From Pirellulaceae bacterium (lineage in GTDB: Bacteria; Planctomycetota; Planctomycetia; Pirellulales; Pirellulaceae): a stretch of DNA of 64,000 bases. The notes under the pieces were generated by a model that was given only the letters and a program-made list of their open reading frames with translations, searched no databases and was not told the DNA's origin. Made by a program: the position numbers and the translations under genes. Shown here in pieces: positions 9,090 through 19,300 of the stretch. Each line of letters opens with the position of its first letter. Within the stretch, counting starts at the first letter, position 1. The DNA is taken from assembly GCA_026004775.1 (NCBI GenBank), contig BPJU01000022.1, forward strand, positions 1-64,000. The letters are read 5' to 3'.

Positions 9090-12000
9090 TTACAGTGTGG
9101 CCAACCAGGCATAAAGATCCGCCCAATCCTGATCGCTCAACCCGTCCAACAGACCCGCCGGCATCAACGAGATGGGGGAATTTTCTTGGCGAGCAATATC
9201 CGCCTTCTCCAGGCGAACCGTGCGCTGGTCGGGAGTGACGATCGTAACCCCGTCCACCGATTCGTACACCACGGCTCCTTGAACAATGCGGCCATCAGTC
9301 GTCTCGATCACGCGTGTTTGATAGCGAGGTGACACGTCGGCGCTAGGGAAGACGATGGCTCGAAAAAGATCCGCCCGGCTGAAGCGGCGTGTTATACCCG
9401 AAAGGTCCGGCCCTAACGCGTAACGACTGCTGTGGCATTGGCCGCACCCTTTGCTCATAAAGATCCGCTGCCCGCGCAGTGGATCGGCTGCATTCCAGTC
9501 GATGCGTGCCAGTCGCTGTTCCAGCTCCGTGGTATCAACGGACCGCCCGAACACTCTTTCCACCAGGTGCGGGGCATATGCTTCCAGCCAGTGCCTCCAG
9601 CCTTGCAACACCCACGGCTGGGGACCTCGGCCTTCCGGACCGTACACGAACCCGAAATTCTCGGGCACTACTCGTTCCAGCAGCCGAGACACCTGTTGGC
9701 GAAGCTGCCAGCTTGCCGGTTCACCATCCAACTTGCGCAGTGCGGCTACCAGCGCGGCCGTGTCTTCCACGTCGTTCGCTGGAGGAAGCGTCTCGTAGGC
9801 CGCTACGGCAGCCTGCAAAGTGCCGATCGAGTGCTCATAGAGAGCATGACGGTACCAGCGGCGTTCCTCGGCACGCGGCTCTTCAGCCAATGCTTCGACA
9901 ATCGGCGCCACATCCCAACCGGTACCGAGACGCTCGACCAGCCGCCGGCGGTCGTCTTCCCGACCGGTTCGCACGGCTGCCTGGATCAATTCGGCCGGCC
10001 AGGGCTCCGGGTCTTCATATCCAAAACGGGGCCACAGCCGGTCCAGAGCCGTCGCCAGTTGCTCGGCAGGTAACGCCGGCAGCAAACAGACATGTCCTGC
10101 ATGCCCAAACGCGTCGGCTTCGACCAGCGCTTGCGCGAATCGGCCGTCCCGCTCTACGCAGGCACGCAGCAGCTCCTGCCACCGAATCGGCCAGTGGCGA
10201 TCTTCGTGCAATCGGAAAGCCGCCATTTTGTGCTCGATCGCCGCCCAGAGAGACGCTATCTGATATAACTCTTGCTCTTCCCACCTGCCGGGCAGACGAG
10301 CCCATACCACCAGCCGGTGGATGTCGTCGGACGGAGGCGACGAGGGCTGGAATTGTTCCAAAATCGCCCTGCGGAACCGGTCGTCCGGCATGGCCACCAC
10401 GGCCGCCAGCCGTTCCAGCTCGCGGTTCACTTCCGCATGGGGAGTCGGGTAAACCATGAGAAGCCACTCGTGCAACATTCTAAGGTCTTCCGGATCCAGA
10501 CGGTCGGGTTGATCCGGGCTGAATCCATCGAAGACCGATTCGGTTCCGCCGAAGGTACGTGCATCACCGGCCAGAAGCTGTGCGGCGCGTACGGCATCCA
10601 AGAGTATCCGCGGCGGTGTGGAGCGTTCCACACGGTGGCACAATTCGTGCAGCCAAGGCTTGGGCACGTCACCGGCTTTGCCGGCCGCGGCAGCCACGGC
10701 CACCAGCGCTTCGAGCGGCAACGTCTCGGCTCTTGCTGCGAGAACCTCGCGCAACGCCCGCCCCGACCGACTCAAACAATAAACTGCCTGTCGCCGCACG
10801 TCGTGCGCCGGCGTCGCCAAAGCCGCCAGCAACGATTCGAATAGATCCTCGTCCTCGGCAATCAGATCGAAATAGGGATTCCCACACAAGCTATCCAATA
10901 AAGCGCGAACGACGTGCGGGTCGCGATCGATCAAATACTGGCAAGTGACCAGTTCGTGCCGAGCAATTCGGCCGTCGGCAAAACGGCCCCATAACCGGGC
11001 GGCGCTTTGCCGCACCTGCCCGGGAGCCTCGCTCAGCGCTAAATGCACCTCCGCGGGCAGGGGCCCGAACAGTTCGCCATGATACTGGATTGCCCGCACC
11101 CGCCAGGCCCAGGGAAGCTTCTCGTCCAGCGCAGCCTCCTGGAGGGCACGTGCTCCGACAAGTCGAATGGCATCCTGCCACAGCTCCCGGCCTGCCGGTG
11201 ACCAGGGATCCGGCATGCCCAACAACGAGCGCCACCCCGCCGGCGTCAAGGCAAGTGATGTTGGTGGTGATGCCTGGGATGCGGGAGCAACGTTCTGGGG
11301 CGGGAGTTCGGTCGTATCCGCGTGCGGCCGATGCGCCGAGGAGAGGTTGTCACCACTGGCCACCCATCGGTCTTGTGTCGAGTTGTGGCCTTGCCAGGTC
11401 ACTCGGTACACACCACCCCGCGTGCCCCGGCCTCCCACGCTGACAAACAGGGCACCATCGGCGCCGACCGCCAAGTCCGTGGGAGCAAATCCCATGGAAC
11501 CGTCGCTCTGCAAAAACAATTCGACGGTACTGGACCATACGCCTTGCGAGCTGTCGTAGCGAGGGCGGATGATCAGCACTCGGCCAAAGGTCCAGTCGGC
11601 CACGAACAGGGTGCCTCGATACGGCGGCGGGAACATGCCGTGGTCATACCAGACCACGCCGGTCGGAGAGCCTCTTCCCAACCTGGCCACCACCGGCATG
11701 ATGTCCAGTGACGCATCGGGCGGTTTCCACGTGCGCGTAAACCATCCGGCGGTGCCCCCCGCGAGAACTTGGATGACACGCGTGGGGCGATACCAGGGAA
11801 ACGATACGTCGCGTTCATCATCGCTGTCATACACATAGATCCTTCCCGACGAGTCGAAATCGAAATCGTACGCGTTGCGAAACCCGTCGCAAACGATAGT
11901 GGTTGAAAAATTCTCCGGATCGATCCGCAGCAAACACCCGGCTTTGGGGCGATTAACCGGCGAGTGGGGACCGGCGTACCCTGCATCGACCTGGCTGTCA

Positions 12001-12494
12001 TTGCCGGCAATCAAGTACAGGAAGCCGTCCGGGCCGCGGCGCACGGCGTGTGCGTGATGTTCGCCTCCTGTGCGGATGGGCACCAGCAGTTCGGGCGGTC
12101 CATCCGCCCGCCGGTCACCGTTCTTGTCCCAGAACCGCAACAGCCCCCCATCACCGACGCAAAAGATTTGAGTCGTTTCACACCACAAGCCCTGCGCACC
12201 ATTGCGCGGCAAGTCGGCGAACTGGCAAGCTTCGTCGGCTCGCCCGTCCCGGTCGTTGTCCCGCAACACCCGCACGTATCCGGCGCCGGCTACCCACACG
12301 TCGCCACGCGAGTCGGTGGTCATCGAAAAAATATCATGGGCCAGGTCGTCGTCCGCAAACAGCGTTACCGTGAACCCAACCGGGGCTCGCAGCCCGGCCG
12401 CTTCGTGTTGGGCGTAAACGGGTACCCAGCCGCTCAGCACCAGAAAACCTGCCACTGATAGAGCGATCATCCTTACGAACCGTATAATAGACAT
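9090..12494 (-). CDS. PVC-type secreted beta-propeller and cytochrome c protein
   Basis: A 1134-residue protein with a signal peptide (residues 1-29, ending VYAQ). Residues about 35-380 form the 'putative membrane-bound dehydrogenase' beta-propeller common in planctomycetes, with Asp-rich blade motifs such as DNDRDGRAD and DKNGDRRAD. The middle (about 420-960) is alpha-helical and HEAT-like. The C-terminus holds a cytochrome c motif CGQCH near residue 1016, a distal Met-containing SLMPAGLLDGLS, and the conserved IVFPSADVSPRYQT block of the PVC-type heme-binding domain. It probably transfers electrons from oxidation of sugars or other organics outside the cytoplasm; the substrate is unknown. 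GAGGAAG precedes the ATG. It heads a minus-strand group and is divergent from the giant module genes. Confidence 0.85.
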   Translation of the reverse strand: MSIIRFVRMIALSVAGFLVLSGWVPVYAQHEAAGLRAPVGFTVTLFADDDLAHDIFSMTTDSRGDVWVAGAGYVRVLRDNDRDGRADEACQFADLPRNGAQGLWCETTQIFCVGDGGLLRFWDKNGDRRADGPPELLVPIRTGGEHHAHAVRRGPDGFLYLIAGNDSQVDAGYAGPHSPVNRPKAGCLLRIDPENFSTTIVCDGFRNAYDFDFDSSGRIYVYDSDDERDVSFPWYRPTRVIQVLAGGTAGWFTRTWKPPDASLDIMPVVARLGRGSPTGVVWYDHGMFPPPYRGTLFVADWTFGRVLIIRPRYDSSQGVWSSTVELFLQSDGSMGFAPTDLAVGADGALFVSVGGRGTRGGVYRVTWQGHNSTQDRWVASGDNLSSAHRPHADTTELPPQNVAPASQASPPTSLALTPAGWRSLLGMPDPWSPAGRELWQDAIRLVGARALQEAALDEKLPWAWRVRAIQYHGELFGPLPAEVHLALSEAPGQVRQSAARLWGRFADGRIARHELVTCQYLIDRDPHVVRALLDSLCGNPYFDLIAEDEDLFESLLAALATPAHDVRRQAVYCLSRSGRALREVLAARAETLPLEALVAVAAAAGKAGDVPKPWLHELCHRVERSTPPRILLDAVRAAQLLAGDARTFGGTESVFDGFSPDQPDRLDPEDLRMLHEWLLMVYPTPHAEVNRELERLAAVVAMPDDRFRRAILEQFQPSSPPSDDIHRLVVWARLPGRWEEQELYQIASLWAAIEHKMAAFRLHEDRHWPIRWQELLRACVERDGRFAQALVEADAFGHAGHVCLLPALPAEQLATALDRLWPRFGYEDPEPWPAELIQAAVRTGREDDRRRLVERLGTGWDVAPIVEALAEEPRAEERRWYRHALYEHSIGTLQAAVAAYETLPPANDVEDTAALVAALRKLDGEPASWQLRQQVSRLLERVVPENFGFVYGPEGRGPQPWVLQGWRHWLEAYAPHLVERVFGRSVDTTELEQRLARIDWNAADPLRGQRIFMSKGCGQCHSSRYALGPDLSGITRRFSRADLFRAIVFPSADVSPRYQTRVIETTDGRIVQGAVVYESVDGVTIVTPDQRTVRLEKADIARQENSPISLMPAGLLDGLSDQDWADLYAWLATL

Positions 12495-12804
12495 ATTCGG
12501 CTTCCTCGTTCGCTATGCTGTCGATCACCGTCCGGCAGGTGGCGCCTTGGGTGCTACGCTAGCATAAGAGGACGGTGTCGGAGCCAGCGTTCCCGGAAAC
12601 ATGCGTTCCGGAAAAACGAATACCCCGGCTGGACCGTCTTAGGTAGGGAGCAAACCCGATTTTATGGTGACGATTCGCGGCCAGCGGGTCGAGAGGGGAC
12701 GGAGTGCGTTCTTTTATCATGCGGCATAGGGCCCAATGCCCAGGCGGGTATTTCGCGTCCCGGCCGTCGGCCAGGCGTTCTCTCCGAAAAAGGAGTTCTT
12801 CCGA
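12495..12804. other. divergent intergenic region, no gene seen
   Basis: This 310-base gap separates the start of the minus-strand heme protein from the start of the plus-strand giant gene, so it must hold both promoters. I saw no convincing -35/-10 pair. AAGGAG at about 12789-12794 is the ribosome binding site that decides the ATG at 12805. Confidence 0.5.
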
Positions 12805-15800
12805 ATGGCTAACAAGATTCCAGGCGGATGCCGTACAGGGTTTCTTGTGCTGCTGGTTCTGGCAGCCAGCGCTATGAATCTGGTGGCTCAGGATGCCTCA
12901 TCCGGTGAAGAAGCCTCGGCCGATACGCCCGACAGCGGCTCGCTACGCGAACAGACGATCTACGTTCCGTTCGAGAAACTGGAACGCGTTTTCGAGCGTG
13001 AAGGACGTGGCGTTTTCTTGCCGTATGAAAAGTTCCAGGAATTGTGGCGGGCCGCCCAGTCGGCCCTGCGCCCCACCCCTCCGGTCCAACCTCCGGCAGA
13101 TGCCATCATCCAGCGCATCCGCACGGACGCCGTCGCTTCGGGCGATGTGTTGCTGGCGCGAGCGGAATTGGAGATCGATTTCTTGAAGCCCGGTTGGCAT
13201 CGAGTCCCCTTGCGGTTGGACGATGTTGCCATCCGATCGGCTCGGATCGACGGACAACCGGCACGCCTGGTACCCGATGAACGAGGGGCGGTGGTGTTGC
13301 TGTACGAGGTGCCCGAGAAGAGTTCGACTCGGTCGATTCGGCTGATTCTGGAATATGCAAAAGCCATTGAAAAAGTGCCGGGGCGCAACAGCGTCGTCGT
13401 GCACCCGCCTCAAGCCTCGATCAACGAATGGCGCGTGGCAGTACCCGAATCGGGCGTGCATATCCAGATCCAGCCCGCGTTGGCCCTTTCACCCGAACCG
13501 GTACCGCCTGCCCCGGAAGGGATGGAACAGACGGCGGTGCGCGCTTTTACGGGGCCGGCCGAGGAAGTGCGGATCGAGTGGAATCCGCAGTCACAAGGCG
13601 CAGCCGGCGTGGCAACCTTGGCGGCGGCTGAGTTGCAGCAGGAGTTTTACATCGATGAGAGTTCCGTTCGCTGCCGGACTGCCGTCACCTATCAGCTTAG
13701 CAGCGGGATGCTCGAACAAATACGCCTGCGCGTTCCGAGCCAGTACCGGGTGGTGGGTGTTTTCGATGCCAACGTGCGCCAATGGCAAGTGACCGGCGAC
13801 GGAACTGTTCAGATGGTGCTCGTCGATCTTTTCGAACCCGCACGCGCAAACCAAAGCTTGCTGGTGGAACTGGAACGTTTTGATATCGACCCGACGGCCG
13901 AAGATGTGACTCTTCCCTTGATCGAAGCTTTGGATGCCGGCCGCCAGCAAGGCACCATCGTGGTCCGCATGAGCGAATCTTTGCGTGCTGCGGTGCGCCA
14001 ACGAAGAGGACTGGTGCAGGTCGACACCAGCGAGTTGCCCGAAGCTGTGCGGAACCAATCGTGGAGTTTCGCCTTCCGCTACGTGACGCTTCCCTATGAG
14101 CTGACGTTGGCCGTCGAGAAAATTTCGCCGGAAGTCGATCTCCAACAACATGTAGTGGCCTACCTGGAACCGAAGCAACTGTCCGTCGATCTGTTTGCCG
14201 TGTTGGATGTTCGTCAAAGCGGCCTGTTTCAAATCAGCATTGTTGCTCCTCCCGGCTGGCGGCCCAATCGTGTGCGAGGCGAGGCGGCTCCAGAGGTGGA
14301 AGCCGTGGTGGTCGACAGTTTTCAACCGCACCCAGAGCAACCCGATACGTGGATCATCAATCTGGCGCGAAAAGCCACGGGGCGAGTCGGGGTGCGGGTG
14401 GAGTGGAGTAAGGTGCTGGATGAGCCGAACCTTCAGGCTCCCACAGGCCAGCCGGCGCGGATCGAACTGGTGGTGCCACGCGTCGAGCCACCGGGATTGC
14501 AGCGCCTGGACGGTTTTCTTGTCATTGCGGCACCGGAGAGTTTGCGATTGCTGCCGGCTTCCGTCACCGGCATGCAATCGGTGGCTCCCGGTGCGACCGG
14601 CACGCCCCATTTTCTGTTACGGCGCCCGGGAAGCGACGTCTCCGTTCAGCCGTCGATGGCGTTCGCATTTGGGACGGAACCGGCGCGGTTGGAACTGTCC
14701 GCCGAACGCCGACAGCCTCAGGTCCACGTGCGCCAAGCTCTGCGAGTCCATGTGCAGCCGGGCGTGGTGCAGTATGAGTCTCGCTTTTATTACGCAGTTC
14801 GCTATAGCCCAGTTAAATCGCTGCGCATCGACCTGCCGTCGGCCGTAGCGGCTCGAGTGCGAAACACCACGGCCGGCGTGCGCGACGAGCGGATCGAACC
14901 GCAGCCGGCGGACGTAGCTGACGGCACCGTCGCCTGGCAATTCGCAGGGGATCGCGAGTTTTTCGGCGAGTTTTCGATCAGCCTGGCATGGGAAGAGCCG
15001 TTGGCAGCCCTGAACGTCGGACAGACGGTTCGGCTCCCCGTGCCGTTCTTGAGAGCCGTGGGCGTCGATCAGGCGTGGGGACAAATACTGATCTCGCGAA
15101 GCGAAACCCTCCATGTCGAGCCATCGGACTGGTCGCCGGCGCTGCGTGAGATCGATCCGCGACACGACTTGATGCCGTCCGTGGATGGATCAGGAATCTC
15201 GAGGGCTTTCGAGTTCCATGAGCCGTATGAGTTGACTCTTGCCGCGACACGTTTCGAGCTGCTGGATCTCAAGCGCACCCAGATCGAGGCGGCGCTCATT
15301 CGCGCTGTCGCCACCCGCAGCCGGCAACTCGACGTGCAAGCCCTCTACCGTGTCCAAAGTGTGCGCCAGCGGCTGGCAATCGCTTTCCCGGCCAGCGTCG
15401 ATCCGAGCCGCTCCTTTGACGCCGAACCGGTGCGCGTCAACGGCAGATCCGTTCCGCTGGAGAAAACCGGTGACGGACAATTTCAGATACCGCTGGCGTC
15501 GATCACCCCAGGCTCGCCTTTCGTACTGGAAGTACGGTATTCCGTACCGGATCCGTCCAACCGTATAGAACTCCCCTCCTTCCCGGAAAACCCGGCCATC
15601 GGAAAAGTCTACCTCAGCGTCTATCATCCGGAAGACCAGGTGTTGGTGGCCGTGCACGGCCCATGGTCCGACGAACAACCCGATGTGTGGGAAGCCTTGT
15701 GGACGAGCGGGCACGAGCCGTTGTCGGACGAAGAGATCTTCCAAAGGGAGGTGGCACACGGCACGGAAGTCGACGGCTCGACGTTGGCACGGTTCCGGGT

Positions 15801-16383
15801 GCAAGGCCGGCGCTACCTTTATTCGACGCTACAGCCCGAGCCGCCTCCGGCCGGCAATCTCGGGTGGCGCTCGATCGATGAACGGGTTTTCTGGGGTACG
15901 TTCTTGGGCGGAGCGCTACTGGTGGGTTTGCTTTTCCTGGCTCAACCCCTCCACCGCAAACTGGCAGTGCTCGGCATTGCGTGGGTCGGTGCTATGGGCC
16001 TGGCTATACTGGCCCCGACCCTCGCTCGTCAACTGCTCGCCTCCCAGCTTCAGTTGGGTGTCCTGGCCGTGCTGGGTGTGTGGTTCGTCGCCGAAGCGGT
16101 GAAAGCCGCGTCGACAGGAAGGTCATTGGTGCGGCAATGGTGGAGCCGCGCCTCGGTCGATTCCGGCCGCCAGCCGGCAACCGAAATGCCGGCGGATGAG
16201 CGGACGCGGGAGATCGAGCAGCGGGTAAGCCGCGTCCTGGATGAGTGGCAGCCGGGTCAGACGTCGCGACCGACAGGCGAATTGTCGCCAGGCGATGCCG
16301 AGGGCGACCAGGTTCGACCGGACCAACCGTCGGACACCGGTACTTCCACTTCCAACGATGCCAACCAAGGAGAAACTTCGTAA
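12805..16383 (+). CDS. giant secreted/membrane module protein A (one module), unknown function
   Basis: A 1192-residue protein of unknown family. Residues 1-30 are a signal peptide (ending MNLVAQ). A conserved opening motif follows: TIYVPFEKLERVF ... VFLPYEKFQELW near residues 48-85. Then comes FLKPGWHRVPLRLDDVAI and a long beta-rich region with no enzyme motif. Three hydrophobic helices lie near residues 1030-1110, then a hydrophilic, Pro/Thr/Asp-rich cytoplasmic-looking tail. The same order (signal, YVP motif, PGWH block, beta region, membrane helices) recurs twice in the next gene, so the three are paralogous modules. The start ATG is set by AAGGAG 9 bases upstream; an earlier in-frame ATG at 12736 lacks one. 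The stop TAA overlaps the next ATG by one base (TAATG). A cell-envelope structural role is inferred only. Confidence 0.85.
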   Translation: MANKIPGGCRTGFLVLLVLAASAMNLVAQDASSGEEASADTPDSGSLREQTIYVPFEKLERVFEREGRGVFLPYEKFQELWRAAQSALRPTPPVQPPADAIIQRIRTDAVASGDVLLARAELEIDFLKPGWHRVPLRLDDVAIRSARIDGQPARLVPDERGAVVLLYEVPEKSSTRSIRLILEYAKAIEKVPGRNSVVVHPPQASINEWRVAVPESGVHIQIQPALALSPEPVPPAPEGMEQTAVRAFTGPAEEVRIEWNPQSQGAAGVATLAAAELQQEFYIDESSVRCRTAVTYQLSSGMLEQIRLRVPSQYRVVGVFDANVRQWQVTGDGTVQMVLVDLFEPARANQSLLVELERFDIDPTAEDVTLPLIEALDAGRQQGTIVVRMSESLRAAVRQRRGLVQVDTSELPEAVRNQSWSFAFRYVTLPYELTLAVEKISPEVDLQQHVVAYLEPKQLSVDLFAVLDVRQSGLFQISIVAPPGWRPNRVRGEAAPEVEAVVVDSFQPHPEQPDTWIINLARKATGRVGVRVEWSKVLDEPNLQAPTGQPARIELVVPRVEPPGLQRLDGFLVIAAPESLRLLPASVTGMQSVAPGATGTPHFLLRRPGSDVSVQPSMAFAFGTEPARLELSAERRQPQVHVRQALRVHVQPGVVQYESRFYYAVRYSPVKSLRIDLPSAVAARVRNTTAGVRDERIEPQPADVADGTVAWQFAGDREFFGEFSISLAWEEPLAALNVGQTVRLPVPFLRAVGVDQAWGQILISRSETLHVEPSDWSPALREIDPRHDLMPSVDGSGISRAFEFHEPYELTLAATRFELLDLKRTQIEAALIRAVATRSRQLDVQALYRVQSVRQRLAIAFPASVDPSRSFDAEPVRVNGRSVPLEKTGDGQFQIPLASITPGSPFVLEVRYSVPDPSNRIELPSFPENPAIGKVYLSVYHPEDQVLVAVHGPWSDEQPDVWEALWTSGHEPLSDEEIFQREVAHGTEVDGSTLARFRVQGRRYLYSTLQPEPPPAGNLGWRSIDERVFWGTFLGGALLVGLLFLAQPLHRKLAVLGIAWVGAMGLAILAPTLARQLLASQLQLGVLAVLGVWFVAEAVKAASTGRSLVRQWWSRASVDSGRQPATEMPADERTREIEQRVSRVLDEWQPGQTSRPTGELSPGDAEGDQVRPDQPSDTGTSTSNDANQGETS

Positions 16384-19300
16384 TGGGCGGATTCGGCAAG
16401 CCAAAAGCTTGGGGAGTCACCAGTGCGCTCCGCGTAGCGTCCGTCGTGCTGGCGTGGGCGTTTTCATCGACCGCCGTTGCGCAGCAAGCCTCCGAAAAGC
16501 CGGTTCTGGTGGGTAACAATAACAAGCCGGTGGTGCGCGAGATCTATGTACCGGCTGAGCGGCTGAGCGTACTACTCGAAAATTCCCCCGAGCACTTGTA
16601 TCTTACGCGCGACGAGTACGCCGAACTGGTCGAGAAAGCAGCGGTGCGGCCGGCATCCGAAGCGCCACTGGCCATCACCGTTTCCGACGCAGAATATCAG
16701 ATCCAGATCGAGGAGAATCGGGCGCTGATCACAGGCAAGCTGGCAGTCGAGGTTCTTCGCCCCGGCTGGCACGCTCTGCCTCTTGCCTTGCAGGGTGTGG
16801 GTCTGCGCGATGCCCGGTGGGATGGACAGCCGGCTCTTTTTGCACGCGACGAACAAGGGCAAACCCTTCTGATCGCCGGCGGCCCGGGGATGCACCTGTT
16901 GGAGCTCGAATGCACGGCGCCGGTCCAGACACAAGCTGCCCAGCAGAAGCTCCAGCTCCAGTTGCCCGGATCGCGCTCGGTGCGTGTGACACTCCGTGCC
17001 ACCGGCGATATCGAATTGCAATCCGGTGCCCGCGTCCTATCGCGGAACTATGACCCGACCAATGACCAGACCCAGTTCGAGCTTGTTGCGCCGGGTGGCC
17101 CTTGGACCTTTGTGCTGTCCGTAAATAACCGAATCCTCCAGCGTGATCGGCTGGTGGTTTCGCGAGGGGTGGTGGTCGACCGGCTCCTCCACGGGCGGGA
17201 ACTGGTACGGGTCAGCCAGCACTTCTCAGTGCTCCACGGTGTCGTGGACCGACTGGACTGGCGACTGCCGGCCGATTTGAATGTGCAGCAGGTACGCTGC
17301 GAGCAACTGGCTCGGTGGGAAGTCAGTAGCCCGGAGGGCGAATGGAAACGGCTGGCGGTATTCTTGCGTTCGCCTACATCGGAACCAGTTACCGTGCAGT
17401 TGACGGCTGAACGTCCGTTGGTGGAGAACCAAAGGTGGGAGTTTCCGCGGATCGTGCCGCTCGACGCGGCCGGCAGTGCCCAGGTGGTGGCTATCTTGTT
17501 GGAGTGGCCGCTGGAACTCGCGGACCTCGACTCTAGGGGGTTAACTCCAATCGATGCCGTGATCGGCCAGCAGCTTGTCGAGTCGCTTCCTGCGGGAACG
17601 GCGCTTTTTCCTGTCCGGCCGATCGCAGCCTTTTATGCACCCGCTTCCGACTATGCCGCGTCCGGTAAAGTGCGGCTCCCGCCTCCGGTACTGGACGTTC
17701 GCAGTGCAGTCACGCTCCACGTGGATCGGCGCGTGTTGCGCGCCGCCGGTGTCTTTTCCGTTCGGCAACAGCGTGATCGGCTCTTCGGCTTTTCCTTCCG
17801 TGTGCCGGCCGGCTGGCACGTCACGCAGCTTACGGATGCTGCGGGAAAAGTAGTAGAGCACGAAGCGTTCGCTTTGCCGGACGGGGATACACGCATTTTT
17901 CTCAAGCCAGCTCGAGTCGTGGAGGCCGGAGAAACTTTGTCTGTCACATTTTCCGCCATCGGAAACATACCTGAGTGGTTGGAAGAGTGGGAGCGGCAAC
18001 AATTGTCTTTTCCGTTGTTCGTGGTAGAAAACGCCGTGGAGCAACGCGGCGCAATCGCAGTGCTGGCGGATGACTCGCTGGAAGTTCGCCTCGAAGAGTT
18101 GGAAGGTCTGTCGCCTCTGGACCGTGCCGAACGGGAAGAATTCGGCGTGTTGGCCGAAGCACCGCTGGCATTCCGCTTTGAATCGCCCGATTTTCGTGCG
18201 GTGTTGGCCGTGACACGCCGCCAACCGGAACTGGCCGCCCGCTGCTATTCGTTTTTCCGGATCGAAAATGCCGGATTGGTGGCGCATCAGGAGATCGTTT
18301 ACACTGTCCGGCAAGCCCCCACACGCCGCTTGTCGTTCGCGCTGCCGAAGAATACTCCCGGCGAAATCGCGGTTCGTGGTGCCGGGCCAGTGACGGTCCG
18401 CGAATACAGCGCTCGAGAGACGGAAACCGAACGCATTTGGGACGTCACACTGGCCGAAGAAATATCACTCGACCCGCAACTGCGGGCCGGCCAAGCGCAG
18501 TTGCTCATCGATTGGCAAATGCCCATGCCCCAAACGGCAGAAGACATACCGTTGCCGATAGTGCGGGCAGCGGGCACACCCGTGCAGGCGGGATATTTCG
18601 CCGTGGAGTCGGATCTGGAACGGGAAGTTTCCGTCCACACCAGCGCCCGCAGAGCCGACCTGGAAGAACTGGCCGAAGCCCAGTACCGGCCTGGTGGGCG
18701 TGTGGCCGGTGCGTACGCCTATTCCGGGCCGCCAGCGGAGGCTCGACTCTCGGTGCGGCGCTATGCCACGTACGGCTTGCCCGCGGCCGTGGTGGAGCGC
18801 CTGGAATTGAAAAGTGTCGTTTCCACAAGCGGCGTCGTTCAGACGCTTGCCGTTTACCGGCTCCGCACCAAGTTGAGCACGCTCGAACTGCACCTCCCCG
18901 ACGACGCTCAAACTTTATGGGCCGTCAGTGCCGACCAACAGCCGATCTCTCCTTTCCAGCACGGCGACTCGGTGCTGCTCAACTTGCCGGTGGCATCACA
19001 GGAAGAAGCTCGAGTGGTGTCGATCGCCTACGAATCGAAGGTCGAACCACTGGAGCGGCAACGGCGATTCGCCTTGGGCGTGCCGACGCTGTGGATGCCT
19101 TCTGAGCCGGGAGACACCGAAGCGAAGCTCATTCCAGCCAACGATGTCCAGTGGGAGCTTTTAGAGCCGCCAGGCTACTCGGTGACGCGTGTCGATGGTA
19201 CGTTCGCATGGCGGGCGCCGAAACGGCGCTGGCTTGCCTGGTTTTCACTCGGCAAGTCCTCTGCCCGGCCACCGACCGCCGCCGCCGAGCCCGTACCGTT